NCBI GenBank assembly: GCA_022843905.1
Contig: JALHMT010000001.1
Coordinates: 248,001 to 312,000 of the forward strand
Direction: 5' to 3'
From: Rubrivivax sp.
GTDB taxonomy: Bacteria > Pseudomonadota > Gammaproteobacteria > Burkholderiales > Burkholderiaceae_C
Length of the DNA stretch: 64,000 bases
Of the stretch, positions 34,039-45,935 are shown one piece after another (position 1 is the stretch's first letter; each line of letters begins with the position of its first letter). Position numbers and translations under genes: made by a program. A model generated the notes under the pieces. That model saw only the letters and a program-made list of their open reading frames with translations, ran no database searches and was not told the origin of the DNA.

Positions 34039-35465
34039 TGCGGCGGGCCACCGCTGCAACGCTGTTCAGCGGCCTGGTCTGCGGCTGCGCCGTGCCGCTG
34101 CCGCCGGGCCCGGCCCCGCAGGCGATCGAACTGCCCGCCGCCTGGTCGGCCGACCCGGCGGCTTTCACCGCCGGTGCCGCCAGGCTGGACGATGAGGCGC
34201 TGAGGTCCTGGTGGCGACGCTTCGGCGACGCGCAACTCGACGACTGGCAGCAGCGCGCGCTGAGCGGCAACGCGCGCATCCAGCTCGCGCAGGCCGCCTG
34301 GCTGCAGGCGCGTGCGCAGCGCGACGCCGCCATCGCAGCGCTGTCGCCGACGCTGGACGCCAGCGTTTCGGCGCAACGCGGCCGGGCCGGCGGGCAGAGC
34401 ACCGGCAACCGACTGGAGAGCGGTCTGCAGGGCCGCTGGGCGCCCGACGTCTTCGGGGCGCAGCGCTCGGCCGTCGACGCGGCCGAGGCCGCCGTGGCCG
34501 CCGGCGCCGCCACACTGGGCGACACCCAGGTGCAGGTGGCCGCCGAAGTGACGCTGGCCTGGCTGCAACTGCGCGGCACGATGGCGCGCCAGGTCATCGC
34601 GCGCGAGAACCTGGCCAGCCAGCAGGAGACGCTGCAGATCACCGACTGGCGCCACCAGGCCGGGCTGGTCAGCCTGCTGGCGCTGGAGCAGGCGCGGGCC
34701 GCCGTGGCGCAGACCGAGGCGCTGCTGCCCGCGTTGCTGACGCTCGTGCAGCAGCGTCGCCACGCGCTGGCCGTGCTGGCCGGTCTGCCGCCCGCGGCCC
34801 TGGCGTTGCCCGAGATCGAAGCGAGCGACCTGGTTCGCCAACCCCAGGCATTGGCCGACACCTTCGTGCCCGACGCGCCGGCCGATACGCTGCGGCGTCG
34901 CGCCGACGTGCGTGCGGCCGAGTACGAGGTGGCCGCGGCGCTGGCGCTGGTGGACCAGGCCGAAGCGCTGCGCCGACCCTCCTTCAGCATCGGCGGCTCG
35001 CTCGGGCTGAGCGCCGTCACGCTGGGGGCGATGACGCAGGGCGCTTCGGTGGTCGCCAGCCTGCTCGGCGGCATCAGCCTGCCGATCTTCGACGGCGGTG
35101 CCGGGCGTGCGCAGGTGCTGGCGCAGCAGGCGGCGCTGGCGCAGGCGCAGCAGCGCCACCGGGCCGCCGTGCTGGGCGCCCTGCAGCAGGTGGAAGACGC
35201 CCTGGTCGCGCTGCGCGGCGACCGCCTGCGGCTGCAGAGCCTGAGCGCCGCGGCGGCGGCGGCGGCCCGTGCCGCCGATCTGGCGCGCCTGCAGTTCGGC
35301 AGCGGCCTGGTGGACTTCCAGACCGTGCTGGAGACGCAGCGCACGCAGTTCAGCACACAGGACGCCGTGGTCGGTGCCGCCACCGACATCGGCATCGACC
35401 ACGTCAACCTCTTCAAGGCGCTGGGCGGCGGCTGGCGCCCGCTGCCCATCACCGACCTGCCATGA
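34038..35465 (+). CDS. NodT-family outer-membrane efflux lipoprotein (TolC-like)
   Basis: 475-aa outer-membrane factor. A short signal peptide ends in a lipobox-like LVCGC, predicting a lipid-anchored Cys. Two homologous halves of the OEP type follow, with long Ala-rich helices and the repeated strand regions (SPTLDASVSAQRG; RPSFSIGGSLGLS), and the usual RADVRAAEYEVAAA and GLVDFQTVLETQRT. It forms the exit duct for the adaptor and ABC pump encoded next. Overlaps adhP and the adaptor gene. Confidence 0.9.
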   Translation: MRRATAATLFSGLVCGCAVPLPPGPAPQAIELPAAWSADPAAFTAGAARLDDEALRSWWRRFGDAQLDDWQQRALSGNARIQLAQAAWLQARAQRDAAIAALSPTLDASVSAQRGRAGGQSTGNRLESGLQGRWAPDVFGAQRSAVDAAEAAVAAGAATLGDTQVQVAAEVTLAWLQLRGTMARQVIARENLASQQETLQITDWRHQAGLVSLLALEQARAAVAQTEALLPALLTLVQQRRHALAVLAGLPPAALALPEIEASDLVRQPQALADTFVPDAPADTLRRRADVRAAEYEVAAALALVDQAEALRRPSFSIGGSLGLSAVTLGAMTQGASVVASLLGGISLPIFDGGAGRAQVLAQQAALAQAQQRHRAAVLGALQQVEDALVALRGDRLRLQSLSAAAAAAARAADLARLQFGSGLVDFQTVLETQRTQFSTQDAVVGAATDIGIDHVNLFKALGGGWRPLPITDLP

Positions 35466-36759
35466 CTGCACCGATGCCCCCGCAGACCCCGACACCTTCG
35501 GCCGACGTGGCCGCGTTGCTCGACGAGCCCCCCGCCCGACGCTGGTTCCTGCGGCCGACGGTGTGGGCCGCCGCGGCGCTGCTGCTGGTGGCCGTCGCAG
35601 GCGGCGCCTGGTGGTGGACCAGCCGCGCAGCCCAGGACGCACCCGTCTACACGACCCAGGCCGCCACGCGCGGCGACGTCACGCTCACCGTCACCGCCAA
35701 CGGCACGGTGCAGCCCACGCGCACCATCAACATCGGCAGCGAGCTCTCCGGCACGGTGCTGAAGGTCAACGTCGACGTCAACGACGTCATCGCCAAGGGC
35801 CAGGTGCTGGTGGTGCTGGACACCGCCAAGCTGCGTGACCAGATCCTGCGGTCGCAGGCGGCGCTGACGGCGGCGCAGGCCAAGGCGGCGCAGACGGCGG
35901 CCACCATCGCCGAAGCACGCGCCGCCCTGGGGCGGCTGGAGGAGGTGGCGCGGCTGTCGGGCGGCAAGGTGCCGTCGAAGGCCGAACTCGACGGCGGACG
36001 TGCCGCGCTGGCGCGCGCCCTGGCCGACGACGGCAGTGCACGCGCCGGCATCAGCGACGCGCGCGCTGCGCTGTCCACCGACCAGATCAACCTGTCGAAG
36101 GCATCCATCACGGCGCCGGGCAGCGGCGTGGTGCTCACGCGCAGCGTCGACCCGGGCAATGCCGTGGCAGCCTCGCTGCAGGCGGTGACCTTGTTCACCG
36201 TGGCCGAAGACCTGTCCAGGCTGCGGCTGTGGGTCTATGTCGACGAGGCCGATGTCGGCGCGGTGAAGGTCGGCCAGCAGGCCACCTTCACGGTCAGCGC
36301 GTATCTGGGCCGGCCCTTCCCGGCGCGCATCACGCGGGTCGGCTTCGGCTCGACCATCACCGACAACGTGGTGACCTATCTGACGTATCTGGACGTCGAC
36401 AACGCCGACCTCGCGCTGCGCCCCGGCATGACCGCCACCGCCACCATCGTGGCCATGCAGCGCAGCGACGTGCTGCGGGTGCCCAACGCCGCGCTGCGCT
36501 ACGTGCCCAGCGTGCCGGCCGAAGCGGCGAAGAAGGGCGTCACCTCGGGGCTGATCATGGGCCCGCCGCGCGCTGCGAAACGCCCGGCGGCCAGCGACGC
36601 CAGCACCGCTGGCGCGAAGCAGCTGTACGTGCTGCGCGACGGCGCGCCGGTGCGCGTGGCCGTCACCCCGGGCATCAGCGATGGACGCCAGACCGAGATC
36701 ACCGGCGGCGAGCTCGAGGCGGGCATGCTGGTCATCACCGGCCAGAAGACGGCTGTGAA

Positions 36760-36763
<4 letters not shown>
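35462..36763 (+). CDS. MacA-like periplasmic adaptor protein
   Basis: 433-aa membrane-fusion protein. A single membrane helix at about residues 33-53 anchors it in the inner membrane; the split lipoyl domain is seen as GTVQPTRTINIGSELSGTV and ASITAPGSGVVLTRSVDPG, flanking a helical hairpin rich in Ala. C-terminal barrel segments are GMTATATIV and VLRVPNAALRY. The order adaptor, ATPase, permease is that of macAB. Its ATG overlaps the outer-membrane gene stop. Confidence 0.9.
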
Positions 36764-38717
<1,954 letters not shown>

Positions 38718-38835
38718 GGTACGGGCTCGCCGCAGGCTGTGTCGCCATCGGCGGGCAAGTCCCGATGGGGGCCGCGGCCACGCGGCAGGAAGATGGCGCT
38801 TCGCCGCACCTCTGACTGCGGCTCTGGAACGCGCC

Positions 38836-39951
38836 ATGACCCCGCCCGCCGCCCCTGTTTCGCTGCCGCCGCTCCACATCCGCGACCTGCGCCTGCGCGG
38901 CGTGCACGTGCCCTTGCGCCTGCCGCTGCAGACCAGCAGCGGCACGGTGATGCTCGCGCCGCTGGCGCTGATCGACCTGCTCACCGACGAGGGCGTGACG
39001 GGCAGCACCTATCTCTTCTGCTACACGCCGCTGGCACTGAAGCCGGTGCTGCAGACGCTGGCCAACCTGCTGCCGCTGATCCGTGGCGATGCCGTCTCGC
39101 CGTTCGACCTCGACCGCAAGCTGCAACGCCAGTTCCGCCTGCTGGGTGCGAAGGGCGTGGTCGGCATGGCGCTGGCCGGCCTCGACATGGCGGCCTGGGA
39201 TGCCCTGGCGCGCGCGCAGGGCGTGCCGCTGGTGCGGCTGCTGGGCGGCGCGCCCCGTGCGATCCCGGCGTACAACAGCTGCGGGCTGGGTCTGATCGGC
39301 CCCGCGCGGGCGGCCGCCGAGGCCGAGTCGCTCGCCGCGCCCGGCTTCCCGGCCATCAAGGTGCGGCTGGGTTACGCCGACGCCCGTGCCGACGTCGAGG
39401 TGGTGCGCGCCGTGCGTCGCAGCGTGGGCGACGGCGTGCTGCTCATGTCCGACTACAACCAGGGACTGTCGGTGGCCGAGGCGCGGCTGCGGCTGCACGC
39501 GCTGCGCGACGAGGGCCTGCACTGGGTCGAGGAACCCACGCTGGCCGACGACCATGCCGGCCACGCCGAGATCCGCCGCAAGACGGCGCTGCGCATCCAG
39601 ATGGGCGAGAACTGGTGGGGTCCGCACGAGATGTCGCGCTGCATCGCCACCGGGGCTTCCGACCTCTGCATGCCCGACGCGATGAAGATCGGCGGCGTCA
39701 CCGGCTGGCAACGCGCCGCCGCGCTGGCCGATGCCGCAGGGCTGCCCATGTCCAGCCACCTGTTCCCCGAGGTCAGCGCGCACCTGCTGGCCGTCACGCC
39801 CACCTGCGACTGGCTGGAATACGTCGACTGGGCCGAGCCCGTGCTGCAGCAGCCGCTGCAGGTGGTGGCCGGCCAGGCCACGATGAACGATCGCCCGGGC
39901 AGCGGCATCGAGTGGAACGAAGAAGCGGTCGAGCGACTGCTGGTGAACTGA
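38836..39951 (+). CDS. Mandelate-racemase-like enolase-superfamily enzyme (Lys166 replaced by Arg)
   Basis: 371-aa enzyme remarkably like Pseudomonas mandelate racemase over its whole length (SYLF-like STYLFCYTPLALKPV, DYNQ, GENWWGPHEM, PDAMKIGGVTGW, SSHLFPEVSAHLLA). With an offset of 11 from that enzyme, the metal ligands are Asp206, Glu232 and Glu258, and the acid/base pair Asp281-His308 is intact. The KxK motif reads Lys175-Val-Arg177, so the (S)-specific base Lys166 is Arg. Racemisation may therefore be slow or replaced by another abstraction or dehydration reaction using His308. No mandelate-pathway genes adjoin it. Starts 118 bases after the efflux operon. Confidence 0.85.
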   Translation: MTPPAAPVSLPPLHIRDLRLRGVHVPLRLPLQTSSGTVMLAPLALIDLLTDEGVTGSTYLFCYTPLALKPVLQTLANLLPLIRGDAVSPFDLDRKLQRQFRLLGAKGVVGMALAGLDMAAWDALARAQGVPLVRLLGGAPRAIPAYNSCGLGLIGPARAAAEAESLAAPGFPAIKVRLGYADARADVEVVRAVRRSVGDGVLLMSDYNQGLSVAEARLRLHALRDEGLHWVEEPTLADDHAGHAEIRRKTALRIQMGENWWGPHEMSRCIATGASDLCMPDAMKIGGVTGWQRAAALADAAGLPMSSHLFPEVSAHLLAVTPTCDWLEYVDWAEPVLQQPLQVVAGQATMNDRPGSGIEWNEEAVERLLVN

Positions 39952-39960
39952 GCCGGCCGC

Positions 39961-42654
39961 TCAGGCGGACGGCCATGTCCGCTGCGCGCGTTCGATCGCC
40001 ACGTCGTCGCTGACGGCGCCGGCTTCGTCCTGCAGGCGCGCCAGCCGCCCGGCGTCCATCGCGCCCCGCAGCCGGGACCACAGGTCGTCCATCGAGCGCC
40101 GGATGTAGGTGCCCGGCGCGAACTCGCCACCGGTGCGCTGCGGCGCATCGAAACGCGCCAGCAGCAGGGCGGCCAGGTCGTGCTGTTCTTCGTGCACCGC
40201 CAGCCAGGCCAGCGGCAGCAGCAGCATGCCGCGCCGACCGGCGCTGGTCAGGATGTCCTGCACTTCGGGCAGCACCTGGCGCGTGCCTGCCGTGTCGCCG
40301 CTCTGCGCCAGCATCATGGTCCAGATGCCCAGCCGGTTGGCGTTCTGGCGCAGCCGCCCGGCGGCCCGGATCTCGGCCAGCACCGCCCGGCCGACCTCGA
40401 TGGCGCGTGCCGGGTGGCCGGTGTCGTGTTCGGCCAGCATCAGGCCGATGGCCGCGCTCCAGGACTCCCAGACCGCGCCCAGCGCCCTGCAGCGCGCCAG
40501 CTCCTGCCGGTTGAAGTCGAGATAGGGCTCGAAGCGCCCCTGCAGCCGCTCCTCGTAGGCGCGTGCGCTGCGCCCGAAACGCCGCAGCAGGTCGCTGGCG
40601 CCGGACGGCAGCAGGTCCTCCATCAACGCGATGCATGCGCTGCGGTCGGCCTGCGGTTCGGCGCGGCACATCAGCGTGTGCTGAAGATACAGCGCGTAGG
40701 ACTGGCGCACGGCGTCGCCCGCCTCGGCGAACGCGGCCACCGCTCGACGCGCCGCGGCCAGGCCCTCGCTGGCGGGCAGCACCATGCCGATGCCTGCCAG
40801 GTGGGCCAGCGCCAGGTCGACGCCGGCACGCTGCACCGCGTCGGCCTGTGGCCCGGCAGCAGCCAGCGCGGCACGACACCATCGAAGACCTTCTGACGCG
40901 TGACCGGCACGGTGCCACAGCAGACCCGTGTGGCCGACCAGCGCGAACAGCGCCTGCAGCGCCTCGCCGCGCGAGGCGCCCGACGCCGCGTCTTCGGAAG
41001 GGCCCTCCAGACGCCCCAGCGCGTGCGCCAGCGCCGCGCGCAGGTTGTCCATCTCCGCGACGTGCAGCGTCACCCATGCCAGCGCCGGGTCGCCCAGCGC
41101 ACGCCCATCGGCACGCTGCCAGTAGCGGGTGGCGGCTCGCAGGTGGCGGTCGCGGCAGGCCTGCACCTCGCCGGCCTCGATCAGGCGTTCCTGGGCGTAG
41201 TCCTGCAGGCTCTGCAGCAGGCCGAAGCGGCGCTCGGCGGTCTGTGCGTCGGGCGCCAGCACCATCGACTTCTCGACCAGCGCGTCGAGTGCGTCCAGCA
41301 CCGCCCATTCGTCGAGCTCGGCGTCGGCGCACACCGCTTGTGCCGCGTCCAGCGTGAAGCCGCCGCGGAACACCGCCAGCCGGCGGAACACGCGCTGCTG
41401 CGCGTCGGTCAGCAGCGCATGGCTCCAGTCCAGCGTGGCGCGCAGGGTGCGCTGGTGCGGGGCTGCAGTGCGGGTGCCGCGTGTCAGCAACTGCAGGCGC
41501 GGTGCGGTGTCGCCATCGACATCGCGCGCCAGTTGGGCGGCCAGGCCTTCGAGGCCCAGCGTGGGTACACGCGCAGCGGCCAGTTCCAATGCCAGCGGCA
41601 GGCCGTCGAGCGCGCGGCACAACTGCGCGGCCGGCCCCTGCTGCGCGGTGGCGAGCACGAAGCCGGGCAGACGCGCAGCCACGCGGTCGACGAACAGCCG
41701 CAGCGCGCCGCAGGCCATCAACCTGGTCACTTCGGCTTCGTCGCCCGGCGCCGGCACGGTCAGGGGCCCGAGTCGGTAGACCTGCTCGCCGGGCAGCTGC
41801 AGCGGTTCGCGGCTGGTCACCAGGCAACGCAGTCCCGGCACGCGCGACTGCAGGCGTGACAGCACCGGCGCCAGCGCGCTCAGCAGGTGCTCGGCGTTGT
41901 CGATGACCAGGAGCAGCGACAGGCCCGCCATGGCCTGCGCCAGCGCGTCGGCATCGCGCCCCGCCGCCTCCGCCAGGTGCAGGGCATGCGCCAAGGCGGC
42001 GCACAGGGTCGCGGCCGTGGTGTCGGCGGCGTCGAGCGGCGCCAGTTCGATGAGCCAGCTGCCGTCGGCCCGTTCCCCGGACGCTTGCAGGGCCTGTTGC
42101 GAGGCCAGCACCAGGGCCAGGAAGGTCTTGCCCACGCCGGCGGCGCCCACCAGCGTGACGAGGCGATGCGCGCGGGTCAGCATGTCCAGCGCCTGCAGGT
42201 CGGCTTCGCGCCCGATGGCCGCTGGCAGGGTCGCCGGCAGGTTGCCCGCGCGCCGGGCGAAGGGGCCCTGCGCGCCGGCGGACGCGGATCCGGGCGCCGC
42301 CAGCGCCGGCAGCACATCGCCCACGAACCGATAGCCCCGACCCTGCACCGTCTGCACCCAGCGCGGTGCACGTGCGTCGTCGCCCAGGGCAGCGCGCAGT
42401 TCGCTGACCACCGTCTTCACCGCGCCTTCGCTGACGAAACGACGGCCCCAGACGTTGTCCAGCAGTGCGTCCTTCAGCACCAGCTCGCCCGGCCGCTGCA
42501 CCAGGAAGCTCAGCAGCGCGAAGGACTTCGGCGTCAGCTCGACCACCCGGCCGGCGCGTGTCAACCGCGCATTGCCGACCTCGAGCACGAAGTCACCGAA
42601 GCGCAGCGGACCCGACGGCGATCCCGGTGGCGACGGCGGGGAGGCGGCGGACAT
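39961..42654 (-). CDS. Winged-helix/STAND ATPase transcriptional regulator
   Basis: 897-aa regulator. Residues about 16-112 form an OmpR/PhoB winged helix (LTPKSFALLSFLV, VVSELRAALGDD, VQTVQGRGYRFVG). A STAND-type ATPase follows, with Walker A GAAGVGKT at 170-177, Walker B LLLVIDNAE at about 247-255, and SREPLQLPGEQVYRLGPL. The long C-terminal half is helical and TPR-like. No receiver domain or membrane helix, so a cytoplasmic ligand probably triggers ATP-dependent assembly, as in MalT-like STAND regulators. It converges on the racemase-like gene (9-bp gap), and its upstream region carries the duplicated 53-bp element. Confidence 0.85.
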   Translation of the reverse strand: MSAASPPSPPGSPSGPLRFGDFVLEVGNARLTRAGRVVELTPKSFALLSFLVQRPGELVLKDALLDNVWGRRFVSEGAVKTVVSELRAALGDDARAPRWVQTVQGRGYRFVGDVLPALAAPGSASAGAQGPFARRAGNLPATLPAAIGREADLQALDMLTRAHRLVTLVGAAGVGKTFLALVLASQQALQASGERADGSWLIELAPLDAADTTAATLCAALAHALHLAEAAGRDADALAQAMAGLSLLLVIDNAEHLLSALAPVLSRLQSRVPGLRCLVTSREPLQLPGEQVYRLGPLTVPAPGDEAEVTRLMACGALRLFVDRVAARLPGFVLATAQQGPAAQLCRALDGLPLALELAAARVPTLGLEGLAAQLARDVDGDTAPRLQLLTRGTRTAAPHQRTLRATLDWSHALLTDAQQRVFRRLAVFRGGFTLDAAQAVCADAELDEWAVLDALDALVEKSMVLAPDAQTAERRFGLLQSLQDYAQERLIEAGEVQACRDRHLRAATRYWQRADGRALGDPALAWVTLHVAEMDNLRAALAHALGRLEGPSEDAASGASRGEALQALFALVGHTGLLWHRAGHASEGLRWCRAALAAAGPQADAVQRAGVDLALAHLAGIGMVLPASEGLAAARRAVAAFAEAGDAVRQSYALYLQHTLMCRAEPQADRSACIALMEDLLPSGASDLLRRFGRSARAYEERLQGRFEPYLDFNRQELARCRALGAVWESWSAAIGLMLAEHDTGHPARAIEVGRAVLAEIRAAGRLRQNANRLGIWTMMLAQSGDTAGTRQVLPEVQDILTSAGRRGMLLLPLAWLAVHEEQHDLAALLLARFDAPQRTGGEFAPGTYIRRSMDDLWSRLRGAMDAGRLARLQDEAGAVSDDVAIERAQRTWPSA

Positions 42655-42718
42655 GGCGCGATTCTGGTCCAGCGCCCGAGCGCTTGCCAGTCTGTCGACG
42701 ACGGCTTTGCGTCGGCTT

Positions 42719-42771
42719 TCGAACCGACGAAATGCCGACGCCGTCCTGACGACAGGCGGGTGTCGGTTGCC
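42719..42771 (-). repeat. 53-bp duplicated element, copy 1 (upstream of the first STAND regulator)
   Basis: Matches the element at 45822-45874 at 45 of 53 positions, in the same orientation and in front of a related gene. On the minus strand it holds three consecutive 11-mers, TCGTCAGGACG, GCGTCGGCATT and TCGTCGGTTCG, that is CGTC repeated at exact 11-bp intervals, the spacing used by OmpR/SARP-type winged-helix regulators. It ends 65 bases before the gene start. Confidence 0.65.
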
Positions 42772-42827
42772 GTCGGCCCGCGTGGCCGCGGGGCTTGCAG
42801 CGCTTGCCCGGCGCCTTCCAGCGCTCC

Positions 42828-45644
42828 TTACGCGGCGCTCTCGGCCAGCGCCATGGCCACCGCTTCAGCAGCGGACAGGGCCTCGCCCTCGCGCCGCAAG
42901 GCGTCCCAGCGCGCAGCGCAGACACGGCCCTTGACGAGTCGGCGCACGCGGCGTTGCTGCTCTGCGTCGAAGCGATCGGCACGGCCCACGTGGGTCTGGG
43001 CGGTCTTGGCGGCGTAGGCCTGCAGCCGCACCGCGGCTTCCGACCGGCGCAGGTGGGCCAGCACGCGCGGCAGATCGCGCAGCGAGCGCGTCAGCTCCAC
43101 CAGCGCCATGCCGTCCCGGGCCAGCTGGATCGATTCGTGCAGGGCGGCCGCCGCCTCTTGCCATCGCCTGAGCGCGCTCAAGGCCTTGCCTCGCACCTGC
43201 AGCGCCTGGCTCAGGCGACGGGTGTCGCCGAGCTGCCGGGCAGTGGCAATCACCTCGTCGGCGCGCGCCAGCGCTTCCGGGTAGCGGCCGGCCTCCTGCA
43301 CGACCAGGGCGACGAAGTAGCGTCCGGCGTTGATCGTGTGCCGATTGCCCAGCCGCTCCCAGATGGCCAGCGCCTGCCGGTAGAGGGCTTCGCCCTGGGC
43401 CAGGTCGCGCCGGTGCGCGTAGGCGATGGCGGCGCGAAGCACGGTGAGCCGGGCCAGCACCTGGGTTTCCTGTGCAGCGCGGGCCCCTGCCTCGGCCTCG
43501 TCGATGAGCGGCTCCAGCCAGGGTGCATAGCCCTCCAGCAGCCAGTGCAGCCGAGCCTTGACGTACAGCGCCCGGGCGCGCAGGCCGGGCTCGTCGGGCA
43601 CCTGCTCGGCCCCCAGTTCGGCATGGCGACGCGCCGGCTCGCTCCTCGCGACGCTGAACAGCAGCTGCGCGAGCTGCGTGTGGCCGCGGCTGCGCAGCTC
43701 GACGTCCTCGCATCGAAACACGGCCTGCTCGAGGTAGGCCAGCGAATCGGGGCCGAGCACCAGGTCGTCGTGGGCACGGCCCAGCGCCAGCACGATGCGC
43801 AAGGCGTTGCTGACGTCGCCGTCGGTCAGTGCGCTGTGCAGTGCCGTCGACAGGTTGCTCAGCTCCGCACGCAGCGCCGGCAGCGAAGGGGTGCTCGGCA
43901 AGGCCTCGGCCCACTCCAGCATCCAGGCGCGGTGCGCAGCGCGCAGCCCGGCCTCGGCACCCGTGGTGCCTGACTGGCGCAGGTCGAGGACGGCGAACTC
44001 GCGGATCGGTTCATACATGAAGAAGCGCATCTCGCCGTCCGGCCCTTCGGCGGCGCGCAGCATCGAGCAGGCCACCAGGGCGTCGAGCCCCAGTGCGGCC
44101 TTCAGCGGCGAGACGCCGCGCACTGCCGCGGCCGCCTGCAGGGTGCAGCCTCCGCCGAAGACGGTCAGAGCGTGCATCAGGCCTCTTTCTTCATCGCTGA
44201 GCAGCTCCCAGCTCCAGCGGATGACGCGCTCCATCGATGCATGCCGTGCGTCGCGTGCGCCCCGCGGGCCGCTGCGCACCAGCAGCTCCAGCCGCGGCGC
44301 ATCGCCTGCCTGAAGCAGTTCGAGGATGCGTGCCGGTGCCAGGCTGCGCACACGCGAGGCGGCCAGCTCGATGGCCAGCGGCAGCCCCTCGAGTGCGTGC
44401 ACCAGGTCCAGCACGGCGGCCTTGTTCGGCTCGCCGAGGTGGAAGCTGCTGCGCGTCTGCTGTGCACGGTCGACGAACAGCGCCACGGCCGGGTTGCGCA
44501 GCACCTCGATCAGGGCCAGCGGGCTGCCGCGTGCCGGCAGCGCAAGGGCCGGGACCGTCAGCGCGCGTTCACCGTCCACACCCAGTGCGCGCCGCGAGGT
44601 GACGAGCAGGTGCAGCTGCGGCAGCGCCCCTGCCAGCCGGGCCACGATGTCGGCGGCCTGTTCGACGAGCTGTTCGAAGTTGTCCAGCACGAGCAGCATC
44701 GCGTGCCCGTGCAGCGCCTGCACGAGGGTGTCGAGGTCGTCTGCGGCGCCGGGCGCCGCCGTGGCGTTGCTGCGTTGGCCTTGCGCCGAGGCGCCGAGCG
44801 CTTCGGCCACGGCTTCGACGACTTGGGCCCGGGTCTCGCAGGTCACCAGCGAGACGAAGGCGACTCGATCCACGCCAGGCAGGGCCCGGGCCAGTTCCAC
44901 GGCCAGTCGGGTCTTGCCCGAGCCGCCCGGGCCCAGCAAGGTGACCAGCCGATGCTCGGCCAGCTGCGCCAGCCACGCCGCCCGCTCCGCCTCGGGCAGG
45001 AAGTGCCGCGTGAGATAGACCGGCAGCGCCGCCCGCTGGTCGGTGGCGGCGGGCGCAGGCACAGGCGCGGGCACGGACGATGCTGACGGCATGCTGGCCG
45101 CGGCGGCAGGCGCCGGCGGCGTCAGCCGCGTGCTCAGGGTCTCCAGGCGCTGCCGTTCGGCCAGCACCCACTCGTCGAAGAAGCCCGGCAGCAGTTCACC
45201 GCGGTACAGGGCGAGCGCCTGGGTGGCGCGGCCGTGGCGCGCCAGGTGCTCGAACTCCAGAACGTCGCAGGCGATCGCGCCGCGCACCAGGCGCACGTCG
45301 TGGCGGTCCGCCAGCAGGACGGGGGAGGGCACGGCACCTGGGGGCTCGAGCACGGAGCGCAGCACCGACAGCGCTTGCCGCAGGCGGTTGCGACTGACCT
45401 GCGCATCGACACCCGGCCACAGCAGCTCGACCAGTTCCTCGCGCGGGTGGTTGCGGTCCGGTGCGAGCGCCAGTCGTGCCAGCAGCGCCACCATCGGCCG
45501 GCTGGCCAGGCGTGTCAGGCGCTGCTGGCCGTCGTTCAGCTCGAAGGCGCCGAGAAGCCTCAGCGTCCATCGCGCCGGCGTTTGACTGCCGCGCCCTGCA
45601 ACGCCGGCATCGTCGGGAGTCGAGGGTGGTCTTGGCGCCTGCAT
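42828..45644 (-). CDS. SARP-like/STAND ATPase transcriptional regulator (AfsR-type architecture)
   Basis: 938-aa regulator. Residues about 26-120 are a SARP-type winged helix (RLLGAFELNDG, VSRNRLRQALSVLRSVLEP), and about 128-171 a short bacterial-activation (BTAD) segment (LALYRGELLPGFFDEWVLAER). A Pro/Ala linker precedes a STAND ATPase with Walker A GPGGSGKT at 238-245 and a MLLVLDNFEQL Walker B; the rest is TPR-like helices. It resembles a proteobacterial cousin of AfsR. The start MQAPRPP was chosen because the upstream frame crosses the intergenic element. It precedes the other regulator on the same strand. Confidence 0.85.
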   Translation of the reverse strand: MQAPRPPSTPDDAGVAGRGSQTPARWTLRLLGAFELNDGQQRLTRLASRPMVALLARLALAPDRNHPREELVELLWPGVDAQVSRNRLRQALSVLRSVLEPPGAVPSPVLLADRHDVRLVRGAIACDVLEFEHLARHGRATQALALYRGELLPGFFDEWVLAERQRLETLSTRLTPPAPAAAASMPSASSVPAPVPAPAATDQRAALPVYLTRHFLPEAERAAWLAQLAEHRLVTLLGPGGSGKTRLAVELARALPGVDRVAFVSLVTCETRAQVVEAVAEALGASAQGQRSNATAAPGAADDLDTLVQALHGHAMLLVLDNFEQLVEQAADIVARLAGALPQLHLLVTSRRALGVDGERALTVPALALPARGSPLALIEVLRNPAVALFVDRAQQTRSSFHLGEPNKAAVLDLVHALEGLPLAIELAASRVRSLAPARILELLQAGDAPRLELLVRSGPRGARDARHASMERVIRWSWELLSDEERGLMHALTVFGGGCTLQAAAAVRGVSPLKAALGLDALVACSMLRAAEGPDGEMRFFMYEPIREFAVLDLRQSGTTGAEAGLRAAHRAWMLEWAEALPSTPSLPALRAELSNLSTALHSALTDGDVSNALRIVLALGRAHDDLVLGPDSLAYLEQAVFRCEDVELRSRGHTQLAQLLFSVARSEPARRHAELGAEQVPDEPGLRARALYVKARLHWLLEGYAPWLEPLIDEAEAGARAAQETQVLARLTVLRAAIAYAHRRDLAQGEALYRQALAIWERLGNRHTINAGRYFVALVVQEAGRYPEALARADEVIATARQLGDTRRLSQALQVRGKALSALRRWQEAAAALHESIQLARDGMALVELTRSLRDLPRVLAHLRRSEAAVRLQAYAAKTAQTHVGRADRFDAEQQRRVRRLVKGRVCAARWDALRREGEALSAAEAVAMALAESAA

Positions 45645-45821
45645 CAGCCGCAAAGGATAGCGGCAGCCGATGACAGCGCACCCTGGGCGCCGGGGCCGCG
45701 CCCGTGTGCTTCGTCGCGCTGCCCACGGTCTTCGCGGCCCCGGGCCGACGCCGCGCCGAGGTCCCGCCCGGCACGGAACCCGCGCGCCGTCCCGACTGTC
45801 GCCAACGGCCCGGCGCGATGC

Positions 45822-45874
45822 CGTCGAACCGACACAAAACCGACGCCGCCCTGACGACAGACGGGTGGCGGCTG
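45822..45874 (-). repeat. 53-bp duplicated element, copy 2 (between the SARP-like regulator and the globin operon)
   Basis: Second copy of the element at 42719-42771. Minus-strand 11-mers are TCGTCAGGGCG, GCGTCGGTTTT and GTGTCGGTTCG. It lies 178 bases upstream of the SARP-like regulator and about 60 bases before the first ORF of the divergent globin chain, so it could serve both promoters. Confidence 0.65.
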
Positions 45875-45935
45875 CCCACACTGCGCCCTGTCGATTCCCG
45901 TGCAATCAGCAGCGCCAGCCGCTGCAGGAGGTCTC

